Both the position numbers and the translations under genes were made by a program. 9,235 nucleotides of DNA from CAINEC01 sp046073825 (lineage in GTDB: Bacteria; Bacteroidota; Bacteroidia; AKYH767-A; OLB10): the NCBI GenBank assembly GCA_046073825.1, contig JBJTMY010000081.1, positions 1-9,235 on the forward strand. Direction: 5' to 3'. Position 1 is the stretch's first letter, and the number at the start of each line of letters is the position of its first letter. Below are positions 1-6,603 of this stretch, piece by piece. Under the pieces are notes generated by a model, which was not told the DNA's origin, did no database searches, and was given only the letters and a program-made list of their open reading frames with translations.

Positions 1-558
1 GATGATTGGTTGTGGTCAGGTTGTTTTAATATGACAGCAGGAACTACTTACCAATTAGACTACTGGTACCGTCAATTTGATTTAACAGCTCCTTGCGACT
101 TAGAAGTATTTTTAGCAACTAATCAAGACGTAGCTTCTTCAACAACTGCTATCGCGTCTGAAGTTCAAGACACTACTTATCATTTATCTAGCAACACGTT
201 CACTGTACCTACTAATGGCAATTATTATATTGCTTGGCATGCATTCAGCGGCGCAGGTTCTAGCTCTATTCGTGTTGATTTAGTTACTGTAAGTGTTGCA
301 ACTGGAATTAACGAAGCTACCAATGTAGGTGGTGTGAAATTATTCCCTAACCCAGCAGAAAGTTTATTAGCTGTTCAGGTGAAGAAATATGATAACGCAA
401 CAGTACGTATTTTTGATGTAACAGGAAATGAAATTTACAATGCACAATTAAACGAAATGAATACTACGGTAGATGTTTCTAATTATGCAGCTGGTTTATA
501 TCTTGTTAAAGTAGAAGGAAAAGACTTCTCTTACAGCGAGAAATTAACTGTTAAGTAA
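1..558 (+). CDS. C-terminal part of a T9SS type A sorting domain protein (5' end outside window)
   Basis: The reading frame is open from base 1 (D-D-W-L-W-S-G-C) and ends at TAA 556-558, so the gene begins upstream and only its last 185 codons are visible. The first ~100 residues form a beta-rich module with the pattern 'DDWLWSGCFNMTAGTTYQLDYWY'-like opening (W, then a 'TAGTTYQL' strand), which resembles the cleaved-adhesin or choice-of-anchor beta-sandwich modules of Bacteroidota surface proteins. The last ~80 residues are a typical T9SS type A C-terminal domain: 'LFPNPAES' opening, 'VRIFDVTGNEIY' strand, 'YAAGLYLVKV' strand and a Lys-ending tail. Such domains direct export across the outer membrane and are normally cleaved with attachment to the surface. 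What the missing N-terminal part does cannot be seen. The C-terminal domain is certain; the name of the upstream module is a resemblance only. Confidence 0.9.
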   Translation, partial: DDWLWSGCFNMTAGTTYQLDYWYRQFDLTAPCDLEVFLATNQDVASSTTAIASEVQDTTYHLSSNTFTVPTNGNYYIAWHAFSGAGSSSIRVDLVTVSVATGINEATNVGGVKLFPNPAESLLAVQVKKYDNATVRIFDVTGNEIYNAQLNEMNTTVDVSNYAAGLYLVKVEGKDFSYSEKLTVK

Positions 559-572
559 TCTAGATTTTGTTC

Positions 573-614
573 TATAAAAATAGGGGCTGAAAAAAATCAG
601 CCCCTATTTTTATA
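573..614. terminator. Bidirectional intrinsic terminator between convergent genes
   Basis: Bases 573-590 and 597-614 are perfect reverse complements (18 bp) around an A6 loop. The core of the stem is GGGGCTGA/TCAGCCCC and the outer part is A-rich on the left and T-rich on the right, giving a U-tract in either direction. It starts 15 bp after the stop of the left gene and ends 9 bp before the stop of the right-hand, minus-strand gene, so it can terminate both transcripts. Confidence 0.93.
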
Positions 615-622
615 CCTATAAG

Positions 623-2365
623 TTATTGCACAATCACTTTTAATGTTTGACCTGAAAGGTTATTTTTCAATCGTAAATAATATATACCTGACGGCAAATA
701 TGTTGTTACTTCATGTTTATCAGCATTACCAACCATTTCTTCAAATACAATTTGTCCCAATGTGTTAAGCAACTGAATATAATCCCCTTGCAGCGTCTCA
801 TCTAATTGAATATGAAAACATCCATTATTTGGATTTGGCGATAGGTGAATTAAATTGAGCAAAGAACTTTGACTCAAGCCTGCCAACGTAAATTGCAAGG
901 AATCCGAACAATTCAGACAGCCATTTGCGTCTGTTACGCATAATTTATAATTACCCGACTGATTAGCAGCATACGTATTATTGTTCGCATTGGGTATGGG
1001 CCATCCATTTAAATACCACTGATAAGTCACCCCTGTTAAGAATGTTGCAAACAAATTTCCATTGATTGAAAAATTAGGTTTGGGCGGAATAGGATTAATA
1101 GTAACATCTACATTAGCACTTTGCGTACAGCCATATACGTTAGTAGTCACAACTGAATAGTTACCAGTAATAACTGGGATAAATTGTTGAGAATTCTGAT
1201 TAATTAAAAACAAACTATCTTGATACCATTGAAGGACATTTGAAGTATCAGAAGCCGAGAGAACCACCGGATTACCTGCACAAACTGTTATTGGCCCTGT
1301 TGGTGAAATAAAAACTGAATCAGGAATTGGAAACACATAAACGGTATCCACTGCAACTAGGGGCACATTTGGGGTTTGGTAAATAGTATAATTCAGTTGA
1401 AGTTGACCTGATGCACCATTAACAGTTGCTGTTGCATTACCTGACGAACCGTGTCCGAAAAAAGAAGTATTACCCAGATCATCATCGGCTCCAAACAAAC
1501 CGCCATCTTCATCCAAAACATGAATAGAATAACTCATGGAGTCCAATGGAATATTAGGCAATGACCAACTGAGCGGAGGTTGCGTATTGGCAATGGCAGG
1601 TCGTGAGTCATAGATCTGCGTACCTGCACTATCGTAAATCAAGAAATACAAATCTGGATCATCGAGAGGAGCTCCATAATTATTAGGAATTGAATTAATC
1701 GTAATATCGGTTAGAAAAAATTGCGGAACTGTATTCGGTGTAACCGTTTGGCTGACCACAAAAGTACCAGGAGAATTGTACGTAATTGGAGGAGGATTCT
1801 CAAGCGTACTTTGAAGACCATTTCCAAAGTCCCAGTTATAACCTGACTGACCAGGATTATTACTTGAAAAAGTAACCGTTAAAGGAACACATCCAGAGGA
1901 ATTACTCATCGTAAAACCGGGATTTGAAACGCTATTGGGTAAAACAATCAAGGGACGCGTAAAATTTATGGTTTGAGCACCTACAAATTGAACATCTGCC
2001 ACAATCACCACATTCATAGAATAGGCCCCAGCAATAAGAGGCGTTCCGCTTAAATTTATACAACCGTAAATAGAAACATTCGGATCGTAATTACAACCAT
2101 TCGCAGCACTGTTACAAGACCATGACATCCCTATTGGAAGTCCGGTAATAGCCACCAAATGATAATTCGATATCGAGAGTCCCATTGTATCAGTGAGCAT
2201 TACAAACGTTACACCCTGCGTGTAATATTGACCAACCGTAGCATTGGGAAAAGAATCAGGATAAATGCCAGCTGCTGATTGTGTAGAATCGATGGTGCAT
2301 TGTGCATTGGTTAAAAGCGACATTACAAAAACAATTAACGATGTTAACAGTAATTTTTTATGCAT
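623..2365 (-). CDS. Secreted multidomain T9SS cargo protein with PKD, C2-like and Ig-like modules
   Basis: This 580-residue protein starts with a signal peptide (Lys-rich start, hydrophobic core to about residue 20, cleavage likely after 'TNA'). Modules in order: a putative Ig-type domain at about 36-143 ('GLPIGMSW' and 'LSGTPLIAGAYS' strands); a PKD domain at about 148-208 with the hallmark 'NWDFGNG'; a C2-like segment at about 215-330 with acidic clusters 'LDDPDLYFLIYDSAG' and 'LDEDGGLFGADDDLG' that could bind calcium; an Ig-like module at about 350-425 ('VCAGNPVVLSAS', 'LQWYQDS'); a second at about 431-495 ('TYQWYLNGWPIP'); and a T9SS type A sorting domain at about 505-580 ('LSPNPNNGCFHI', 'YLPSGIYYLRL'). 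It is probably exported and surface-attached or released; no catalytic motif is visible, so a binding or structural role is the best guess. A possible promoter on the minus strand is TTG (2418-2416), 20 bp, then TATTTTAG (2395-2388), one mismatch from consensus. Confidence 0.93.
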   Translation of the reverse strand: MHKKLLLTSLIVFVMSLLTNAQCTIDSTQSAAGIYPDSFPNATVGQYYTQGVTFVMLTDTMGLSISNYHLVAITGLPIGMSWSCNSAANGCNYDPNVSIYGCINLSGTPLIAGAYSMNVVIVADVQFVGAQTINFTRPLIVLPNSVSNPGFTMSNSSGCVPLTVTFSSNNPGQSGYNWDFGNGLQSTLENPPPITYNSPGTFVVSQTVTPNTVPQFFLTDITINSIPNNYGAPLDDPDLYFLIYDSAGTQIYDSRPAIANTQPPLSWSLPNIPLDSMSYSIHVLDEDGGLFGADDDLGNTSFFGHGSSGNATATVNGASGQLQLNYTIYQTPNVPLVAVDTVYVFPIPDSVFISPTGPITVCAGNPVVLSASDTSNVLQWYQDSLFLINQNSQQFIPVITGNYSVVTTNVYGCTQSANVDVTINPIPPKPNFSINGNLFATFLTGVTYQWYLNGWPIPNANNNTYAANQSGNYKLCVTDANGCLNCSDSLQFTLAGLSQSSLLNLIHLSPNPNNGCFHIQLDETLQGDYIQLLNTLGQIVFEEMVGNADKHEVTTYLPSGIYYLRLKNNLSGQTLKVIVQ

Positions 2366-2448
2366 ATTTTAAGTTCTATTTAATGTACTAAAATAATCAT
2401 TGTGAATAAACAATACAACAAATGTGAAAGGCTCCATTCGGTTTTAAT

Positions 2449-2456
2449 TAAATTTG
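2449..2456 (+). promoter_or_regulatory. Candidate -7 promoter element for the lipoprotein gene
   Basis: TAAATTTG matches the Bacteroidota -7 consensus TAnnTTTG exactly and lies 40 bp upstream of the ATG at 2497. The -33 element is poor: the nearest candidate is TGTG at 2423-2426 with a 22-bp spacer. Because the region is AT-rich a chance match is possible. Confidence 0.4.
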
Positions 2457-2496
2457 AAAATCCATTAAAGAAAACAAATACCACTACCTAAACAGC

Positions 2497-3255
2497 ATGA
2501 AAAAAAATTTATTATTCATATTAATCACCTTATTCTTATCCTGCAAAAAAGAAGCGAGCATCAATGATTTATCAAGAGAAAAATGGAATGGAAAAATCAA
2601 AACGATAACAAGCAGCACTTACTTTTACGATAGTACGAAAGCGGATCCCCATTTAGGAGAACTCATTAATAAGTCCATACGAACATTTAATATGGATGGC
2701 AATGAGACATCAGTAACTTATGTGAACAAAGAAGACAGAGTAGAATCTATTAAACAAAACAGTTACAACGATAAAAAGCAAAAAATTTCTGCTAAGGAGA
2801 CCGATCAAGATAACAACACTTTAAATAGTTTTGAATTCAAGTATGATAAAAATGATTTATTGGTTGAGGTTAACACTACTGATTTTACGACCAATCAAAA
2901 ATCAAAGCAGATCAATACATTTGATCCAATGCGAAATTTAATAGGGAGCATTTCCTACAAAGGAGATAACGAAATTGATTTTAAAGCAGAAAACAAATAC
3001 GACGACAAGAACCAATTGATAGAAGAAAAGATCTTCTTACCGGATGGCACCATGGATTACAAGGCCATTACTAGTTACGATGAGAAAGGCAGGGCCGCAA
3101 CGAATACAGGATATGCCAATGACGGAACAGTCATTTGGGTTTTAAAAAACGATTATAAAGTGTTCGACAAGGATGGAAATTGGCTTTTAAAAAACATTAT
3201 CCGGGATGGGAAGGCAATAAATGTTGTCCAAGTTCAAATTGAATATTACCCATAA
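2497..3255 (+). CDS. Putative lipoprotein with seven ~26-residue YD-like repeats
   Basis: This 252-residue protein has a lipoprotein signal: Lys-Lys start, hydrophobic 'LLFILITLFLS', then Cys16 followed by Lys-Lys-Glu. It is therefore expected to be lipidated at Cys16 and anchored in the outer or inner membrane. The rest is soluble and polar. An aromatic residue followed by D/N and then a K/D-N/G turn recurs at residues 64, 90, 116, 142, 168, 194 and 223: five successive intervals are exactly 26 residues and the last is 29. Typical units read 'KYDKNDLLVEV', 'KYDDKNQLIEE' and 'SYDEKGRAAT'. The pattern resembles the YD/RHS-type beta repeats of bacterial surface proteins, without the RHS core or a toxin end. 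Start choice is firm because the lipobox follows at the usual distance. No function can be assigned; structural or protein-binding is an inference. It is flanked by unrelated genes on both sides and appears monocistronic. Confidence 0.88.
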   Translation: MKKNLLFILITLFLSCKKEASINDLSREKWNGKIKTITSSTYFYDSTKADPHLGELINKSIRTFNMDGNETSVTYVNKEDRVESIKQNSYNDKKQKISAKETDQDNNTLNSFEFKYDKNDLLVEVNTTDFTTNQKSKQINTFDPMRNLIGSISYKGDNEIDFKAENKYDDKNQLIEEKIFLPDGTMDYKAITSYDEKGRAATNTGYANDGTVIWVLKNDYKVFDKDGNWLLKNIIRDGKAINVVQVQIEYYP

Positions 3256-3348
3256 CCAATACAAATGTTTATTTTTCAGCATATTACAACCTATAAAACT
3301 ACCTATATTAGGCCCATTAAATTTCCCTAAAAGTTCTTCTCAAATTAT

Positions 3349-3379
3349 TTTGTGAATTTAGATACACTTTCTATATTTG
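3349..3379 (+). promoter_or_regulatory. Consensus Bacteroidota promoter of tRNA-Val
   Basis: TTTG at 3349-3352, a 19-bp spacer and TATATTTG at 3372-3379 match the Bacteroidota primary sigma factor consensus (TTTG about 19-20 bp before TAnnTTTG) at every fixed base. The predicted transcription start, about 6-7 bp downstream, leaves a 5' leader of roughly 25 nt before the mature tRNA at 3410, to be removed by RNase P. Confidence 0.8.
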
Positions 3380-3409
3380 CAACCCCGTTGAGGAGTATTA
3401 TCAACAAAT

Positions 3410-3484
3410 GGGAGCATAGCTCAGCTGGTTCAGAGCATCTGCCTTACAAGCAGAGGGTCACAGGTTCGAATCCTGTTGCTCCCA
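3410..3484 (+). tRNA. tRNA-Val (anticodon UAC)
   Basis: The full cloverleaf can be read. The acceptor stem is GGGAGCA (3410-3416) with TGCTCCC (3477-3483), and the discriminator is A3484. The D stem is GCTC (3419-3422) with GAGC (3433-3436). The anticodon stem is TCTGC (3438-3442) with GCAGA (3450-3454), loop CTTACAA, anticodon TAC at 3445-3447. The T arm is ACAGG-TTCGAAT-CCTGT. It decodes GUA and, by wobble, other valine codons. The 3' CCA is not encoded (the genome reads ACAG after the acceptor stem), so it must be added by the CCA-adding enzyme. The gene stands alone, with its own promoter upstream and a terminator 11 bp downstream. Confidence 0.97.
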
Positions 3485-3494
3485 CAGAAAGACA

Positions 3495-3524
3495 AAAAAG
3501 CCACTCAAAATTGAGTGGCTTTTT
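3495..3524 (+). terminator. Intrinsic terminator of tRNA-Val
   Basis: The left arm (3495-3508, A5 then GCCACTCAA) and right arm (3511-3524, TTGAGTGGC then T5) are perfectly complementary over 14 bp around a short A-rich loop. The final T5 provides the U-tract. These T residues are also the left end of a second, larger inverted repeat (3520-3580). Confidence 0.9.
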
Positions 3525-3580
3525 ACATTTAGCGAATAATGTCAAGCTTGCTTGTAAAGTTATGTAGCTAAATGTAAAAA
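3520..3580. repeat. 14-bp perfect inverted repeat around a 33-bp spacer
   Basis: Bases 3520-3533 (T5 then ACATTTAGC) and 3567-3580 (GCTAAATGT then A5) are exact reverse complements. Inside, ATAA near 3536 and TTAT near 3560 can extend the stem, and CAAG/CTTG at the tip can add a small apical pairing. The hairpin overlaps the U-tract of the tRNA terminator on the left and the A-run of direct repeat copy A on the right, so three structures share their edges. Confidence 0.8.
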
Positions 3581-3668
3581 CAATCCAAAGGATTGGCTTT
3601 TTTGTTTTGCATCTTTGGGTTACAGGTTCACAGCGAAGCTGTAATCCTGACTCAAAGTGGACAGGCTT
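3575..3668. repeat. Direct repeat copy A: terminator-like hairpin plus T-arm-like motif
   Basis: The pair of this copy is at 3721-3816. The first ~73 bp differ only at one base in the hairpin loop (A/G), one base before the T-arm-like motif (T/A) and three bases in a small palindrome (GAA/ATG); the remainder is looser but both end in GTGG-A/T-CAGGCTT. The copy opens with a terminator-like hairpin (3576-3603: A5, CAATCC, AAA, GGATTG, GC, T6). At 3617-3649 it carries GGGTTACAGGTTC, the palindrome ACAGC-GAA-GCTGT, then AATCCTG. Compared with the tRNA-Val T arm (GGGTCACAGGTTC-G-AATCCTG at 3455-3475), the single G in the loop is replaced by the 13-nt palindrome. Confidence 0.85.
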
Positions 3669-3684
3669 TCGCATTTTCAAAATG

Positions 3685-3714
3685 GGGTTGACAGGTTCAT
3701 TGTTTAATAATCCT
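3685..3714. repeat. Third, partial T-arm-like motif between the two direct repeats
   Basis: GGGTTGACAGGTTC at 3685-3698 is followed by ATTGTTTAAT (ends complementary, ATT/AAT) and AATCCT at 3709-3714. It has the same architecture as the motifs in the two full repeats, with a different insert and one extra base before ACAGG. It is not preceded by the terminator-like hairpin. Confidence 0.6.
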
Positions 3715-3720
3715 TCTTTT

Positions 3721-3816
3721 TAAAAACAATCCGAAGGATTGGCTTTTTTGTTTTGCATCTTTGGGATACAGGTTCACAGCATGGCTGTAATCCTTTTCCA
3801 AAAAGTGGTCAGGCTT
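3721..3816. repeat. Direct repeat copy B: terminator-like hairpin plus T-arm-like motif
   Basis: This is the second copy of the unit at 3575-3668, offset by 146 bp. Its hairpin is 3722-3749 (A5, CAATCC, GAA, GGATTG, GC, T6). Its T-arm-like motif is 3763-3794: GGGATACAGGTTC, the palindrome ACAGC-ATG-GCTGT, then AATCCT. The changes between copies fall in the loops, in the base before ACAGG and in the tail, while both stems are kept. This suggests that structure, rather than sequence alone, has been preserved. Confidence 0.85.
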
Positions 3817-4015
3817 CATGAACAGCAATATTAAACCTAGTGACGAATTGGTGACGCGGAATTTATCCTCCACTCCTATTCTTGCACTATACGAATAATT
3901 GCACACTCACTCAACAAATCGACATTGAATTACTTTGCTTTGCTATAACGATACTCAAAAAATAGTTTGATGAAATAATTATTAGTTGGATCAAAATTTA
4001 TTTATCGCAACTTCC
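3817..4015. other. Intergenic remainder with no recognised gene
   Basis: Together with the repeat array this completes a 531-bp stretch without a protein gene (3485-4015). It is AT-rich, the short minus-strand frame here has no family resemblance, and no convincing terminator was found for the minus-strand gene ending at 4016. The only local structure noticed is a weak TTTGAT/ATCAAA pairing at about 3966-3996 with a long loop. Confidence 0.6.
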
Positions 4016-6442
4016 CTACCTCCTTACCCTCACTACCCTTTCACCTATTTCGCTAGTGATCTTCAAAATATAGATCCCGGCAGGCAAAGGACCTTTGCTA
4101 ATTATTAATTTTTCTGAATTCACATTACCACTCATCATATTTTGTCCCAATGAATTTATCAATGAATAATTACCAATAGTTGATGTCGACTTTATCTCCC
4201 ACTCCTCCTCTCTATTGATTACAAGAATATCGTTTTTAGAATTCTCTCCGATACCAACATTCGTAATTGTAACCGTTTTACAAATACTATCTGCACCGCA
4301 AAGCGCTTGCATGTAACAACAGATAGAATAAGTTCCGGTAGCTGCATAACTATGCTGCGCTGTGTATCCGTTTTGCTGCGCTGTACCATCGCCAAAATCC
4401 CAAGTATATTGTGCAGATGGATCCGACAATGATGTTACATCAATCGTTAAAAATCCTGGTGTATAGGCAAAGTTGGCTAACGGCAACGGATTAACGAATA
4501 CAAATATCGAATCACGATTTCGACAATCGTTGATATTAATATTACAATAGTAATATGCTGTAGTTGCAGGAATTATCGTAGGATTATAAATGGTATCACT
4601 GCTAAACCCTGATCCAGAAGGTGTCCATAGATATTTTGCATTGGCATATTGGGTAGCACTCAATTGCACTGTATCTCCACTACAAATATTTAAATCAGAA
4701 CCTAAATCAAGCGTTGGAGGAGTTGAATAAATCACAATACTATCTGTAGCCACACATCCATTCACATACGCAGATGCAATGTATAAGGTGTTCACCTTAG
4801 GTGATGCCGTTACATTTGCGCCTGGAAAACTAAAGGTAAACGTATCTGTTGCTGCATACCAATAATATTGTGGTGCAGGAGTAGCTGGACTTACCAATGC
4901 TTGTAACTGCAACGAATTACCGCAGTTTACTGTATCGGATCCGCTGTTATTCTGAATAGTAACTGATAGTCCTGCGTTATTTAACAAACTCCATTTAGTT
5001 AAATAATATTCACCAGCTGAGGAGGCATTAAATGTCTGCGGAAGAAAAGTTACATTACCTCCATTCGCGGCGCCAGCGCCGTATGCAGTACCATTATTAC
5101 CTATAGCAATTGATGAAGAATACAAATTAGAGGAACCTGCAGTTTGTCCGCTTTTCAACCATTGTAACACGCCACTCGTATCATACATCGCGAAGTAAAC
5201 ATCATTACTACAACAAACACCTAATTGATCAAACCACAATTGATTCGTGTAAGTTTGTCCTGTGATAAATACTTTATCGTCTTTCAAATCAATTTTGCCA
5301 GGGAAGGGATAAAACGTATCGATACGACCTGTCTTGACAAATTGCTTTACACCTAATTTATTAATCTTAACAAGAAAGCTACTGGTAAATCCATAAATAG
5401 GACGAACCGTGTCGCCATTAAAGATGGAATACCCTTCGAAGAACCCCATAGCGTAGGTATTTCCGTTAGCATCCATGGCTACATCATATCCGCTCACATC
5501 TCCATTACCGTTATAAGAGTCGAGCGGAAAAAACCAACGCTCATTTCCGACTGAATCATAACTTGCAACATAACCCTGAAAAGCATTGGGTGATGTTTTA
5601 TAGTGATAGGTTGTACCACCAAAAATAAAATTCGCATTGCTTGCTTCTGTACTCCCGCAAATGGAAACATTGCCACTATCATCAACAGCAATACTGAGCG
5701 ATAAGTCGTCATAATTTTGCACTCCACATCCTTTTAACCATCGTGTTTGTCCTGTTGGAGTAAGCGACAATGTAAAAATATGCACCTTGTCATTCACACC
5801 TACATAACTTAAATTAGCAATGCTATCGGAATTCACTTTAAAATAAGAACCACCAAATGTACCAGTGAGGTATAAATTTCCGGCATGATCACAGTCAATG
5901 GCGGTAATCTTATCAGAATACACATAACTTGTCCACCAAGAAGAAGAACCAAAGCTTTTCAAAAAAATATGATTTCCGAGAGAGTCAACTCCCGCAATAA
6001 GGCACTCAAGATATCCATCACCTTTTACAGTATCATTCCCAGCAATGAGCGTATCTTGCGCATAGCCACCAACAAAATAAATATTCTTATTATCATCTAC
6101 GGTCATATCATAGATACGCGTTGGCGTAAATGGCCCTCCTGCGTAATCAAATCCAACCACGTTAAACATTCTAATCAAATTGAAATTCGTATCCAGAATA
6201 GCTGCAAATGCAGTAAGTACATCTCCAGGATTAGGATATAAAGTATCGCCATCCATTGCAAAATACGGTTGCGTAGCGGTTGAATAAGTACCTCCGGCAA
6301 TAATTTGATGATCGGAAGTATAGCTCAAATAACTAAACAATCCACGCCCGTGTTTTAGTCCGGTTGTACCAATGCAAGTTTGAGCATGCAGTGAAAGAAT
6401 ATTAAAGAGTAAAATCGCTAGCGTTATGACTATTTTTTTCAT
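4016..6442 (-). CDS. Large secreted T9SS cargo protein with propeller-like repeats, Ig-like and PKD modules
   Basis: This 808-residue protein has a signal peptide (MKK, hydrophobic core, cleavage likely after 'SLHA' near residue 20). Residues ~30-490 contain recurring 'D..GN.Y..G' units: 'VDDNKNIYFVGGYA' (115), 'CDHAGNLYLTGTFG' (184), 'VDDSGNVSICGS' (253), 'MDANGNTYAMGFFEG' (323), 'KVFITGQTY' (390) and 'IGNNGTAYGAGAANG' (447). This is the SBBP type of repeat found in Bacteroidota secreted proteins, probably a beta-propeller. Ig-like modules follow at about 495-575 and 577-652 ('LDLGSDLNICSGDTVQLSA'), then a PKD domain at about 653-728 ('YTWDFGDG'). The T9SS type A sorting domain is at about 735-808 ('YSLINSLGQNMM', 'LPAGIYILKIT'). 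It is most likely surface-exposed; no catalytic residues are recognised. Its start lies 161 bp from the divergent exbB start. A -7-like CACCTTTG sits only 5 bp upstream of the ATG on the minus strand. Confidence 0.93.
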   Translation of the reverse strand: MKKIVITLAILLFNILSLHAQTCIGTTGLKHGRGLFSYLSYTSDHQIIAGGTYSTATQPYFAMDGDTLYPNPGDVLTAFAAILDTNFNLIRMFNVVGFDYAGGPFTPTRIYDMTVDDNKNIYFVGGYAQDTLIAGNDTVKGDGYLECLIAGVDSLGNHIFLKSFGSSSWWTSYVYSDKITAIDCDHAGNLYLTGTFGGSYFKVNSDSIANLSYVGVNDKVHIFTLSLTPTGQTRWLKGCGVQNYDDLSLSIAVDDSGNVSICGSTEASNANFIFGGTTYHYKTSPNAFQGYVASYDSVGNERWFFPLDSYNGNGDVSGYDVAMDANGNTYAMGFFEGYSIFNGDTVRPIYGFTSSFLVKINKLGVKQFVKTGRIDTFYPFPGKIDLKDDKVFITGQTYTNQLWFDQLGVCCSNDVYFAMYDTSGVLQWLKSGQTAGSSNLYSSSIAIGNNGTAYGAGAANGGNVTFLPQTFNASSAGEYYLTKWSLLNNAGLSVTIQNNSGSDTVNCGNSLQLQALVSPATPAPQYYWYAATDTFTFSFPGANVTASPKVNTLYIASAYVNGCVATDSIVIYSTPPTLDLGSDLNICSGDTVQLSATQYANAKYLWTPSGSGFSSDTIYNPTIIPATTAYYYCNININDCRNRDSIFVFVNPLPLANFAYTPGFLTIDVTSLSDPSAQYTWDFGDGTAQQNGYTAQHSYAATGTYSICCYMQALCGADSICKTVTITNVGIGENSKNDILVINREEEWEIKSTSTIGNYSLINSLGQNMMSGNVNSEKLIISKGPLPAGIYILKITSEIGERVVRVRR

Positions 6443-6603
6443 AAAGGCAAAGGTGAAAAGAGAATGTGAGAATGTAAATAATAAAGCTCGTTATGCTTGC
6501 GTTATCATCAACAGCAGATTGTTAGTAAAGAGGTGTTTGAACTAGGGAATTCAGCAATACATACTGATAATTTTACCAACTACGCTAAAAAGCAAAAACG
6601 AAT

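Noticed and set aside
3352..3567. 71-residue plus-strand frame
   Set aside because: It runs straight through the tRNA and its terminator and begins at a non-ATG codon.
3444..3680. 78-residue minus-strand frame ending 'GATGFEPVTLCL'
   Set aside because: It is the antisense of tRNA-Val plus repeat copy A. 'GATGFEPVT' is a well-known false peptide made by translating the reverse strand of tRNA T arms.
3455..3816. Integration site (att) of a mobile element at the tRNA 3' end
   Set aside because: T-arm-like sequences recur downstream, but no integrase or mobile genes lie nearby, the acceptor-stem end of the tRNA is not duplicated, and the loop is replaced by a palindrome rather than preserved.
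3575..3816. CRISPR array
   Set aside because: Only two long copies plus one partial motif, with no uniform short spacers and no cas genes.
3697..3906. 69-residue minus-strand frame
   Set aside because: It covers repeat copy B, has no recognisable features and its composition looks like translated non-coding DNA.
5885..6241. 118-residue plus-strand frame
   Set aside because: It is fully antisense to the large T9SS gene, which has a signal peptide, domains and a sorting domain; the shadow frame has none.
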